From assembly GCF_965363235.1 (NCBI RefSeq), contig NC_134842.1, positions 32,550,958-32,614,957 on the forward strand: 64,000 nucleotides of DNA, read 5' to 3'. The translations under genes were made by a program, and so were the position numbers. Below the pieces are notes generated by a model that worked only from the letters and a program-made list of their open reading frames with translations, ran no database searches and had not been told where the DNA came from. The DNA is from Mytilus galloprovincialis (Eukaryota > Mollusca > Bivalvia > Mytilida > Mytilidae). Every line of letters starts with the position of its first letter. Within the stretch, counting starts at the first letter, position 1. Shown piece by piece: positions 35,057-45,670 of the stretch.

Positions 35057-35503
35057 GTTGCACTTTGTAAATACAGCTGTTTCTCAAACCACGTCTCTTT
35101 TTGGGAGATCTTGAATATTTATAGAAAATTAATTTTGTTTACATACTGGTTCCCAGTTCTGATCTGTATGTTGCATCTCATAGAGACAGAACTTGGGAAC
35201 GTTACCAGTAAATAAACATGTGCATATTGTTTATATTGAAATCTATGGTAACCCTTCATTCGAGGTAGGGGTAGTTAAGAAAATTAGTGTTTGTTTAAAA
35301 TCTGAGAAGTTCAGGGCATATAAACGTTGAAAATATGCCGCACAGCCCAATATTTTGACCGGCGAAAAAGATTGTAGTGCATATGAACTTTCAATTCTTG
35401 GATAAGATTTTTTCAAAACTTCATAGTAAAAGTGGTACAGTTTTAGCCGTAAAATGAGTTTCCATGGGAAATTGCATTGTCTATATTTACAGAAATTCAA
35501 CCT
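35057..35503 (+). repeat. Dispersed repeat, copy 2 (pair with 3538-3979)
   Basis: Matches 3538-3979 over its full length and sits within the duplicated TLR 3' flank, so it probably inserted after that duplication. Confidence 0.75.
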
Positions 35504-35829
35504 CTAATGCATTAAACGATTTTAATTTAAAAACATATGTGTGGAATCTTGATCCTGTTGACCGTCTGCGAGACATTTGTCTAGTGAATCAAATTTCAAA
35601 ATGACAAAAACTTTGAAACATTTATCATGTTTATCAAAGCATGAAGCATCATTTACAGTAAGGTCAATATATAATTACTATATTTGTCTAAAAGCATAAA
35701 TGTATACGATGCTTATATTCATATAGAATACAATGCTTTGTCGAGAACTTTCATTCTCGTTCTAATCAAGTCAAAATAAAATATATGTTTAAGACAACAT
35801 TCGGTTGTTCTATATATACTAGATTATAG
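35504..35829. other. Non-coding stretch, nothing recognised
   Basis: AT-rich; no supported feature. Confidence 0.5.
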
Positions 35830-36020
35830 TTAACGACACTAAAGGGACATTCAAACTCTTTAGTCGAAAATAAAACTGCCAATCCAAAGCAAAAAAAAAA
35901 AACAAAAAAAATAAAGATCAATAATATTAAACAAAACACAACATAGAAATCAAAACACTGTGCAACACACAAACCCACCTAAAACTAAGGAAAATGTCAA
36001 TAGTAGGCAGATTCTGCTAC
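35830..36020 (+). repeat. Mussel repeat, diverged copy
   Basis: ACACTAAAGGGACATTCAAACTC, AAATAAAACTGCCAA, CACAAACCCACCTAAAACTAAGG and a GCAGATTCTGCTAC ending match the order of 34205-34425. A long A-run lies at about 35887-35910. Confidence 0.6.
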
Positions 36021-36879
36021 ACATGTGGGACCCATCGTAAAATTTTAGAAATTATTTTCAAATAATTTTTCTGATAAGATCAACGTTATGTACCCATCAG
36101 AACCAGTGATAAATCATATTACATATATAATAATTTCTATCCGATTGAGAAATATTCCGGTAGTGATTATAACAATGATTATGATAATTGCATACTAGAC
36201 AGTACATCAGTAGAGGTTTCTACTCAGTGGAAGCACACACCGGTAACAACTTAACTGCAACTGATGCACATTTTGACAATGGATGTTTTTTCAGTGTAAT
36301 TTATAATAGAATTATTTGAAAATTCAAAAATCATTCAAACGTTGATGAGCCTATATCACCCCAAAAAATTAAAAAGTAGAGATAAAAACGTACAGATAAA
36401 TAGGGAAATGAATGAGAGGGGAACATTTCTAAAAATAAACAACAGCAATGCTTGTAATAAAACAATATCTGATTAACGTTTGTCATTGTAATATGTTCCT
36501 TAATGACTTCCCTAACTTTTGTTAAAACATTGAAGTTCTTAAATTGTGATGTAAGTGTTGTAGTTCATGACATCTGCATGTGCTTAATTTGATATGAAAA
36601 ATATATTTTCGAAAGCCGAATTATATATATTTAACCACAAGTGCTAAAAGAACGCTTTTATATCAACTTTTAACAACAACAAAAATAGTATATAATTTAA
36701 CAAATGTATAGGTTTGATAAACGAATTAGTGTTTTGTATAGATTTATGATCTTTAATTTATAACATATTTGTTAACCAAATGTATTTAGTTTTTTTTAAC
36801 TCATAGACAAATCAGATTTTCAGTATGAACATCTTTTTACGCATTCCTTCTTTCAGCCAGCTATTACTTATTCCTGGTT
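36021..36879. other. Non-coding stretch, nothing recognised
   Basis: AT-rich; no protein-like frame. Confidence 0.5.
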
Positions 36880-37110
36880 TTTTTCCTCTCTAAAAACTTC
36901 CGCTTCATCATTTTCAGCTGACCTGACCGAAAGTTTCAAGTGATCTTATGGGATCACTTGGCGTCCATCGTATGTGTTTCATTTTGAAAATCTTCTCTGA
37001 AACTACTTGGCTTAATCTGTTAATAAAACAAAACTTTGTCAGAATAATCATTTTGTTATCAAGTTTCAAACTGTGCATGATGATTCCGACCTTCATAACA
37101 ACCAATATTT
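36880..37110 (+). repeat. Dispersed bivalve repeat with hairpin
   Basis: GGATCACTTGGCGTCCATCGT and CTTCTCTGAAACTACTTGG match a repeat I recall from bivalve sequences. It contains a perfect 9-bp stem, CAAGTGATC (36937-36945) and GATCACTTG (36952-36960). Confidence 0.6.
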
Positions 37111-37979
37111 CCGATAGGGTTTAAATACTGCTAAAATAAAAATTGTGTCTATCATGTTAAAATTGGCTATAGATCAAGAAACGATGATGTGGCAAAAAAG
37201 TTTAGAATAATGAGATATAACTTCTTGTTATTACGTAGAAACTCTCAGAACGCTTCTTGTAGGAGTGACAGCCTTAAAAGATAAATTTTACCAGTGGTTA
37301 TTCTCCTTTTTTGCTTTTGCATTTCATCTTGAAATGTATGATGAACATGTAGGTACTGCGAAAAGAAAAAAATGGAAAACAAAATCATCAAAAAAGAAGT
37401 TGGCAGCAATCTTCATTTTACTACTTATTGTAGCTTTTGCCCTTAAATGACAATTTTGTCTGCTTTTTTTCATCATATATAAGAAACCTTTCAAGCATAA
37501 AATATCCGGAAACAAAATCTAAAAAATGATTCAGAGTCCTCGACGACTAGCATAATGAGCTGTCCAACCGACGGTCAGTCCTTCTCTCCGGGCATCTCGG
37601 GTAACTACATCATTTAAAAATAAACACTGCAAAATATTACATTCAGTTTGTTGTGGTTAAACACTAGTCAATCAATTAACACATTAGTTGAATGGCTGAA
37701 ATTGTCAGCAGACTCTTAAAGAAGTAACTCACGTTAGAAAAACAATTTATCTCGATCTACTAACAGGTGAATAGTGCGGGAAAGGTTTATCGACATTGTA
37801 TAAAAGTTGTTGGTTTAAATTAACTCTTTTATCAACCTTTAAATTTTGTCTATTATCAACCTTTAAATTTTGTCTATTATCTTAAAAACTATAATACCAA
37901 ACTTACATAGCAAAGTGATCGACAAGACTTAAATGTCAGGATTGTCGATTCAAATTTTTTCAAAAACAATAAACGAAGC
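37111..37979. other. Non-coding stretch with a small tandem repeat
   Basis: Near 37835-37877 a 23-bp unit (ATCAACCTTTAAATTTTGTCT) is present twice. The lysine-rich frame at 37265-37450 has no support as a gene. Confidence 0.5.
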
Positions 37980-38135
37980 ATAATTATTTTTGGAATTTTG
38001 GGTCTTTAATGCTCTTCAACGTTATACTTGTTTGGCTTTATAACTTTTTTGAACTGATCCTCACTGATAAGTCTTCTGTAGCTGAAACGCACGTCTAGCA
38101 TAACAAATTATAAGCCTGTTACATTTGACCATAAT
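37980..38135 (-). repeat. Mussel repeat (GACGCGCGTTTCGTC family), reversed
   Basis: TTTTTGGAATTTTGGGTCTTTAATGCTCTTCAACG, GAAACGCACGTCTAGC and AAATTATAAGCCTGTTACA place it in the same family as 16660-16912. Confidence 0.7.
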
Positions 38136-38184
38136 TTAGAAATATGAACAGGTTACATGTAATACTTGTACACTACTTAAAACT

Positions 38185-38520
38185 GAATTACTTCCGGGAT
38201 TGTAATGATGCATTACGTTTTAAATTAAATTGTTGTCGTTAACAAATAAATAAAAAATGAAAAGTCCCAAATATAAAGAATCAAATTTCAAACATAACTT
38301 AAACCTATCAAATTGAATTTCTTTCGCAATATTATCTATTCTTATCCATGTGATAAAATTTAAACAAATTATCGGTTTCCACAATACTGGCTTCCTTATA
38401 AACTTTTTTTCTTGCGTGGTATAGTTTTCAATGAATAAATTGAGTGCTTTGTATGACTGAGATATATAACTTGATTTATATCTGTGTTGAAATTTTATAA
38501 CTGTTTCAATGACTGAAATC
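38185..38520 (+). repeat. Duplicated TLR 3'-flank segment
   Basis: ACTTCCGGGATTGTAATGATGCATTACG onward aligns with the flank of TLR-B (23225-23470). With the TIR remnant at 34625 it forms one duplicated block, now split by about 3.2 kb of inserted repeats. Confidence 0.6.
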
Positions 38521-39101
38521 AAGAAAATGTATCACGATTTATTTTTAGTTATACCAAGTATGTTTTGTTGTTCGGGGATTCTGTTTTATATTGAATTTCA
38601 AAAGATTACAGTCACGATTTATCATCATGAACATGATTAATGTGTTTATAACTGGAGAATAATTATTTTGGATTTGTAAATGACTAAGAAGAAACAAAAA
38701 TGTTTTTAAAATTAAGCCATAAACATTACAACAACAAAACATATTATCTCTGAGTAAACAACTATATTTCATTTTTAAATTGAACTCTTGAAAACTGAAA
38801 TATTTAATGTCATGTGTAAGCACATTTTTTTTTTTATAATCGGAAAATATTAATATCTCTTTTTTTTCAAAATTGAACAAGATCTAAACAACACATTTAA
38901 ATTCCATTTCGGGTTTTTCAGAGACTTGTGGGCGACGGAATCGTACTCATCGAAGCATATATCACATCTGTTTTATTCGGATTTATCGTGTTCCCGGACG
39001 TTTGTCGACCATACTTTAGGTAATTTGTTTCTCGTCTTAGATCTTACCTGTTTTGTTATATAGCATTGTAAAGAGGTTTACTACAGTTTGTAACAAATAT
39101 C
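38521..39101. other. Upstream region of TLR-D, no gene seen
   Basis: The minus-strand frame at 38545-38880 is Lys/Phe/Ile-rich without a recognisable domain. Presumptive TLR-D promoter region. Confidence 0.45.
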
Positions 39102-39162
39102 ATGCAGACGATGAAAATGTCTGAAGTTTTAATGGCAATGTGTCGATGTATACTGCTAGTAG
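39102..39162 (+). CDS. TLR-D exon 1 (signal peptide)
   Basis: The first in-frame ATG at 39102 gives MQTMKMSEVLMAMCRCILLV. In-frame ATGs at 39111 and 39117 are alternative starts. The exon ends with one base before a GTGAGT donor (39163). That base plus GT at 42536-42537 codes Gly, so the intron (39163-42535, 3373 bp) is phase 1. The CRCILLV core and GTGAG donor pair it with TLR-B exon 1 (CQCILLA), not with A/C/E. Confidence 0.7.
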
Positions 39163-39429
39163 GTGAGTTCTCTTTCTTTTATTATGAATTGGGGAATAGG
39201 GCTGTTATTTACAAAATGTCTCGGAGGATAAAATGTTTATATTCCTGACTTATTTGAATCCCGTATTTGTGTTGTCACCTGCTAAATTGACTTTTTTTAT
39301 AACTTTGCTTAAAGTTGACAAAGATTTCGATATTATCAAAGGAAAACAATTAATGATCACTTTCCGGTGCACCAATTTTATTCATAGGCCAAACTAGACA
39401 AAAATGCTAGAAATAAACTCATCATAGAT

Positions 39430-39800
39430 AACAGGACTAAATATAGTATATAAACGCCAGACGCGCGTTTCGTCTACAAAAGACTCATCATTGACGCTCG
39501 AGTCCAAAACAGTTAAAAAGGCCAAAAACAAATACGAAGTTGAAGAGCATTGAGGATTAACATTCCTAAAAGTTTTGCTAAATACATGTACAGCTAAGGT
39601 AATCTATGCCTGAGGAAGAAAAGCCTGCGATTTTAAAAATATCCTAAAATTTGTAAACAGTAAATTTATAAATATAACCATATCAATGACAATTCATGTC
39701 AGCACAAAGAATGCTGACTACTGGGCTTGTGATACCCTCGGGGAAAATAATCTCCAACAGCAGTGGCATCGAATCAGTGGTACAAAGCTTTTTTAATTTG
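39430..39800 (+). repeat. Near full-length mussel repeat in TLR-D intron
   Basis: Head CGCCAGACGCGCGTTTCGTC (39447-39466), middle GAAGTTGAAGAGCATTGAGG and GGTAATCTATGCCTGAGGAAG, and tail GACTACTGGGCTTGTGATACC plus CAACAGCAGTGGCATCGA are all present in order. It is the most complete copy in the window and serves as the reference for 16660, 23620, 37980 and 49955. Confidence 0.75.
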
Positions 39801-42535
39801 AATGTTGAAAGGAATAAGATAAATACTCTCCGTGCCAATTTTATTGTTATTTTTTGGGGTTAAATGTTGATGACTATTTAATTGTTTGTAATTGTTCACT
39901 TCTCTGTTGTTAATTAATTTGATCCATTCGTGGACAATTGTTGATTGGTGGTGTTCAATGCCACTTTTAGCATTTTTGACTTAGCATGACTTGCGTAGCG
40001 TAACTTTGTTATTGGTGGAAGATGAGAGAGTACATGAAAAAAAACTCCGACCTGAATCAGGAAACAGGAAAGTCACTCCTAGTCACCTACGTTTCGCGTC
40101 GAACGCACCTTCCACGAGTAGAATTTGATTCTACAATGTCTGTGTTGAAATCATACCACCTCATAATTCCGTCATGTTACCGTTTGAAGCTTTCAAGTAT
40201 CATTTTCAAAAACATCATACTTAAATAAATATTTGTATAGTTCTTTTTAAAATAAAAGTAATTGGTGGTATTTCGAATTAGAAATAATTAAGTTGCGCAT
40301 ATTAAATGTCGGAATAAATTACGAATCATTAAAACTGCTAGTGGTAAAATCAGTTAGAAATGTTTGAAAGCAAATCTATAAATGCAAGGAAATTTGGTAA
40401 ATAATTTTAAAACTAAGAATAATGTAAACATTTAAATGACTGGCTTGTAAAGAAATTCATATTTACATTTATGAAATTGATATAAACAAATGCTCATGAA
40501 ATTATTGAGTGATGATACTTAATTAGAATATTGAATTTAGGTACAATTATTATTTTCATTTGATATTGCGAAACGAACACCAACTACACTGTTTATCAAA
40601 GAACATTTAACAAGTAAACGTATGTGTGACAAACATATTACCTTTTGATTCGTAAAAATCAGACAGTTTAATGCGGAACAACATTTTAGTAAACAGTTAT
40701 TGGTTTAAAAACTACTTTTTCATCAAATTATAATGTGGCGTTCTGGGTTTCAGATTTTGAGTCCCAAGGGTTTTAAAAAAAATAATAGATTTGCACCTTT
40801 TCGTTTACGAAATTGAAACAAAGATAATAAAAAGATGTATCTGTTTATACTATTTAATATCTTTCCTATGCAACTTAATTTGAAAACAAACGTATGTACA
40901 TCATGAATCGGGTACACCCTTTTATATTCATATTTGTGCTATTCAACAGTTGTATGCTTTATACGTATACAACAAAGACAAATACCATGTAACAGCTCTT
41001 CATATTATAATATTTGCTTACTTTGAGGTATTGTCGTCATTTTTAAAATTAAAAAAAAACACTTTAAAAGACTAAAATATGTGTCAAATGAAATACGTTA
41101 AGACTGTCTGCTTGTCATGTTTTGGATTTTTTGTCAGATTTTTGTAATCCTCTGGTTTTATCCATCTGAATGCCTTAAAAAAAATCCCCATGAACCCCCA
41201 TTTTTTATTTATAAATATTTTACATTTATAATTATAAGTCATTTATAAAAGTCTTATATAACTTCATTTATTTTTTAATAGTATTTGAGAACTTTAACTG
41301 GTCAATAATAAATCTATAAAAAATCAAGAGAGATTATTTTCCCGCCAAAATTCCAATGGCTAAAATTCGAAAACAAGCACATTGACCCCTATATTTTTTT
41401 TTGCTTTTTCGATTCCTCAATTCATTCCCTATCGATACATACTAGTTTTATGAAAAGTTATTCTGAAACTGAGTAGCGAACATCCTTAAGTTTGTTATTT
41501 GTTATCAGAACAGAAAAGGTGTTTTTGAATTACAAAGAATGAGATAGAGGTCGAAATAATGCATAATATATTTCTATGAAAAAGTAGTTTATAAACCAAT
41601 AATTGTTTACTGATAAGTTGGGATTTGGTTACATTGAATAAGAGGGATTGACTTCAATATATAACAGGAATTGACTTCAATATAAATTATAAAGGAAATG
41701 TCGTCAAAAGTAATATTAAATCCTAAAACTTGTATATGCAGCCTCGACATATGTAACATGGAAAATAAGGGAAAGATGTTTGAGAAAACAGACCACTGAA
41801 AACGTATACTTTTGATTGCAGGAAAAAGGTTATGGTTTGTTTTTTTCCGTGCAATATATATTATGTTGTACAACATAACAAACAATTCTGAAAAAAGACA
41901 TTTTGAGACTTGAAGTTGTCATCGTTTTTCTCCGCTTCAATATCGCCATCCCGTGTGAAGCAGAGCCAATTCCATTCACGGTGCGCTCTATTCGTGCTTT
42001 AAATGAGCTATCGTGAATTAAAAGAAGGTTCCTTGCTACAAAACATAATAAACAAACTCATCACACATTCCTTTTAAAGTAACATTATTTAGGTTATCTT
42101 TCCTTATATGGAAATAATTGAATTTTACCAAAAATATTCTGATTTTGAAAAGAACAGTAAGTTGCAAAAATATGATAAAACACACATTATTCTACATCAA
42201 AATAAAAACAATAATTTCTTATTGATAACATTCGTCTCTGAAAATTTGTAATTTTCATTTAAGACTTATATGTAACAATCAAGATAGCGGTAGACCTCCG
42301 AACTATCTAAAGTCTTTATATAATTTATTACAAATTAAACAAATTGAGTGCACAGACGTAGAAAACCAGTCGATATAGGATTTTTTCAATTGATTGTGTT
42401 CTAAGAATAAATTATCTGTTTTAATCATCATGTATTTTAGAACTTTAAAGAAATACCCTATCGAACAACATATATATTTGTTTATTCTAATGATAAACAT
42501 ATTTTATGATATTGGTTTTGTTTCTACTTCTGCAG
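39801..42535 (+). other. TLR-D intron, 3' part
   Basis: AT-rich non-coding sequence ending in the acceptor TTCTACTTCTGCAG. A coding frame running upstream of the acceptor to 42394 has no ATG that would give a signal peptide as good as exon 1, and is intronic. Confidence 0.6.
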
Positions 42536-44943
42536 GTTTTATAAATGCCACATGCAGTACAATAAACAATCAGAATGTCAACCTCATAGATTGTTCTAGG
42601 AAAAATTTAACATCAATGCCTGTTTTCCTGCACATTTCTACAACCCAACTTATTCTTCATGGAAATTATTTACAAGAAGTTCCCGCATGGTCTTTTCAGA
42701 AATCGAAACACCTAAAACGCTTAGATCTGTCAAATAATTTACTGAGGCTAATTGAACAGGGAGCATTCGCTGGACTAGCCGAACTCACATATCTAAACCT
42801 AAGAACTAATAAATTAGCATCAAATTCTCTTCATGAGAAAATATTTCAAGATTTGATCTCGCTTCAGTATTTAGGAATAGATGATAATCTTTTCCACGAC
42901 GAATATACATTTTTGCAGGTTGAAATATCTCGAGTAAGGTCATTGACTACGCTAGGAATTGACCTTGGAGGACGACATCAAATAGATAAATGTCTTTGTA
43001 ATTTAACAAAGTTAAAGGATCTTAAAATGTTTGGAATGCACAGGGGAGCATACTTAGACAATTCATTTAAAGAATTTAAGTGTCTAAAAATAGAAGCATT
43101 GTCACTTGATCGGGTGGTTTCCCTAGCACCAGATACTTTAATTTCTTTTCAAACATTAAAGACACTGAGAATAAATATTATGTCAAGGCTAGCTAATTAC
43201 GACACTATCGGCAGTATATTTAAATCTTTGAAGATTTTCAAAGGTAAAAATATGACAGAAATAAGCATCACTAATAATCCACATATTTACGGGTTTGTGT
43301 TAGGCCATAAACATTTCGCAGTTCTTCAAGAAATATGTCTACAAAAGTTAAATTTGATGGGTGATAGTATACTTGGCATAAAGTCGGGACCATTTTTAAA
43401 ATATGGATATAAAGAGAATTGTTTAGAAGAATTGAATATTGATTTAATGTTCGACAGCAGGGATAATTATGTTTTTGCATTTTGTGCATTTAAACATTTG
43501 AAAATAATCAGAATTCCACATGTGATATCAAGAGACAAAAGAGTAAAAAGATCGAGTGAAAATGACATTTCTTACTCATTTTGCCTTCCAAAAACCTTAG
43601 AACAATTGGACTTCTATTCTCACGTAAGATTATATAATAGAAGGAGAATTGCGAATCTAACTATTATCAACGGGTCAAATTTAAAAATTGTAAATATGGC
43701 TAACATAACACTCCGAGATTGCGATGGTACGTTTCATGGAATGGAAAATTTAGAGCATTTGGATATTTCAGGATTTATTTGCAAAGTTTTGAGTGATAAT
43801 CTTCTGGAACATTTTCCTAAACTGATTAATCTCATTGCACAAGATTCTTATCTTGGAATCGGTTTGAATTCCCTTAAAAATGCCTCCGAATTTCTAAAGA
43901 TGAATTTAGATCTTCAAAGGATTGACCTGACGAAAAATTGTATAAATTCTCTTCCTAATGACTTATTTCATCATCCTTTTAGACAAAAACTTTCTATCAT
44001 ATTGGACAAAAACAACTTACAATCGTTACCAAACTTTCTGTCGAAACCGAATACCATTGAACAAATCAGTCTAAAATACAATAAATTTTCGTGTCTTAGT
44101 GATGACAATATGGCCTTACTCAACATAATAAAACCTTCACGTGTCTTTCTTCGTGGAAATCCGATTGAATGTTCATGTAATACATTACGTTTTATAAAAT
44201 GGGTGAAACGTTCGGGATTTATAAGTGATGTTAATGAAATTGAATGCGTCCTCCAAAATGGGACCATTGCAATTTTGTCTCATTTTTTGCGAAATCTACA
44301 AACATATGAAATCAGTTGCCAAACGGAATTATGGATAACGTTTGCAAGTTGCATTACTTCTTTCACAATTTTGGCATTAATCTTTGGAATAGTATACTAT
44401 CGCTACCGATTTGCATTTGAATATTTCTTTCTGAGAGTTAAAATGAAACTTAGGCATTACCAGCCTCTTCTCGAAGAGTTCAGTTATGATGCGTTTATTT
44501 CATACAGTCATTATGACAAAACTTGGGTAAAAACTCTCCACGACAGGTTGCAGACGAAAGGATTTAGTTTCTGTTTAGATGATAAGGATTTCTTGGTTGG
44601 AGTGGATATTGCTGAGAGTGTCGTTAAAGCTATCAATTCAAGCAGGAAAGTTATATTCGTTATCACTGAGGATTTCCTAAAGAGTAGCTGGGGCACGTAC
44701 GAAGTAGAAATGACTAGAATGCATGCCTTCCGAGAGGGTCGTGAATCAATGGTTGTTGTTATACTAAAGGATGACATTAAAAAAGACAAACTTCCCAAAG
44801 CCTTGAAAGAAATCTGGTATAAGGTCGTCTGCATTATATGGCCATCCGATTCCGATACTCCGTATCATTCAGAGGACATTTTCTACGAGAAACTATCTAT
44901 AGCATTATCAGACGGTCGTACACAAATGTGTGAGAATACGTGA
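42536..44943 (+). CDS. Toll-like receptor TLR-D, exon 2
   Basis: Joined to exon 1 this predicts 822 residues. It starts GFINATCSTINNQNVNLIDC and is the only copy keeping both N-cap cysteines. Leucine-rich repeats lead to a C-terminal cap (NPIECSCN..), a transmembrane helix (LWITFASCITSFTILALIFG) and a TIR domain opening YDAFISYSHYDKTW. The first TIR half differs strongly from the other four: the Box 2 region reads CLDDKDFLVGVDI and is followed by AESVVKA. The second half (from INSSRK) is nearly identical to them. The ectodomain is nearest TLR-A, sharing a two-residue deletion (EELNI.LMFDS against EELNLSDNLLF in TLR-E). Intact and probably functional. AATAAA at 45257 is a candidate polyadenylation signal. 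Confidence 0.95.
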
Positions 44944-45539
44944 TGATAACACTTCAATATAAAAGCTCAGCATTGCAGTTATACAATGTTTAGATGAATT
45001 AACAAAGTCAATACACGCTTTACGGAACGAAGCAACAGGTTGAAATATTTGATTTATTTAATGAACTTTTATGACTTCTGTATTTGTACATGTTGTATAA
45101 CAAATAATCATTTTCCGTACATCATTCCGACTTGCCTAATGTTTGTTTTAATAAGTTTCAGAAATTCTGGAAATGCATTTATAATTTAAAACGTACGACA
45201 GACACGTGATACCGCTTAATTGTGTATGAGAACTGTATTATATTACAAAATATTACAATAAAGTTTAGAGTAAATCTAGTTTCACATATTCAAGCAACAC
45301 GGATAATGTAAATGGTTATCAATAGAATAAAAATAATACATTTAAATTATTCTGTCATATTATAACGCTTTGCCGATGCTTCGCAAGTCTTAATCCACTG
45401 CGTGAGTCCTAATGAATAACATCATATACTCTAAACAGTCAGAATCATATGTATGCACATCCTTTGCCTATAACCAATTAAACATGTAATAAGTTATAAA
45501 ATTAACAAAATAGATACTTGCTGTTACTAAAGATTCACA
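44944..45539 (+). other. TLR-D 3' flank
   Basis: Contains AATAAA at 45257-45262, about 310 bp after the stop. No gene. Confidence 0.5.
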
Positions 45540-45670
45540 GATATATATAAAAAGGAGATGTGGTATGCTTGCCAACGAGAAAACTCTCCATAAAATACCT
45601 TATTACACAGAAATTAACAACTTTATGTTACCCTACGGCCTTCAACAAAGAACAGAGCAAATACTGCATT
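45540..45670 (+). repeat. Dispersed repeat (GATGTGGTATGCTTGCCAACGAG variant)
   Basis: GGAGATGTGGTATGCTTGCCAACGAG, AAACTCTCCATAAA and CTACGGCCTTCAACAAAG match the family at 18325-18440. Confidence 0.65.

Noticed and set aside
36937..36960. 9-bp perfect hairpin as a terminator or regulatory site
   Set aside because: It is a fixed part of a dispersed bivalve repeat, so it has no locus-specific meaning.
37265..37450. Lys-rich 61-codon frame with a hydrophobic end
   Set aside because: No family recognised, no splice or regulatory context, and composition typical of AT-rich DNA.
42394..42535. Extension of TLR-D exon 2 frame upstream of the splice acceptor
   Set aside because: It begins at TTG rather than ATG and lacks a homologous counterpart in the other TLRs. 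A proper signal-peptide exon with matching splice phase exists at 39102.
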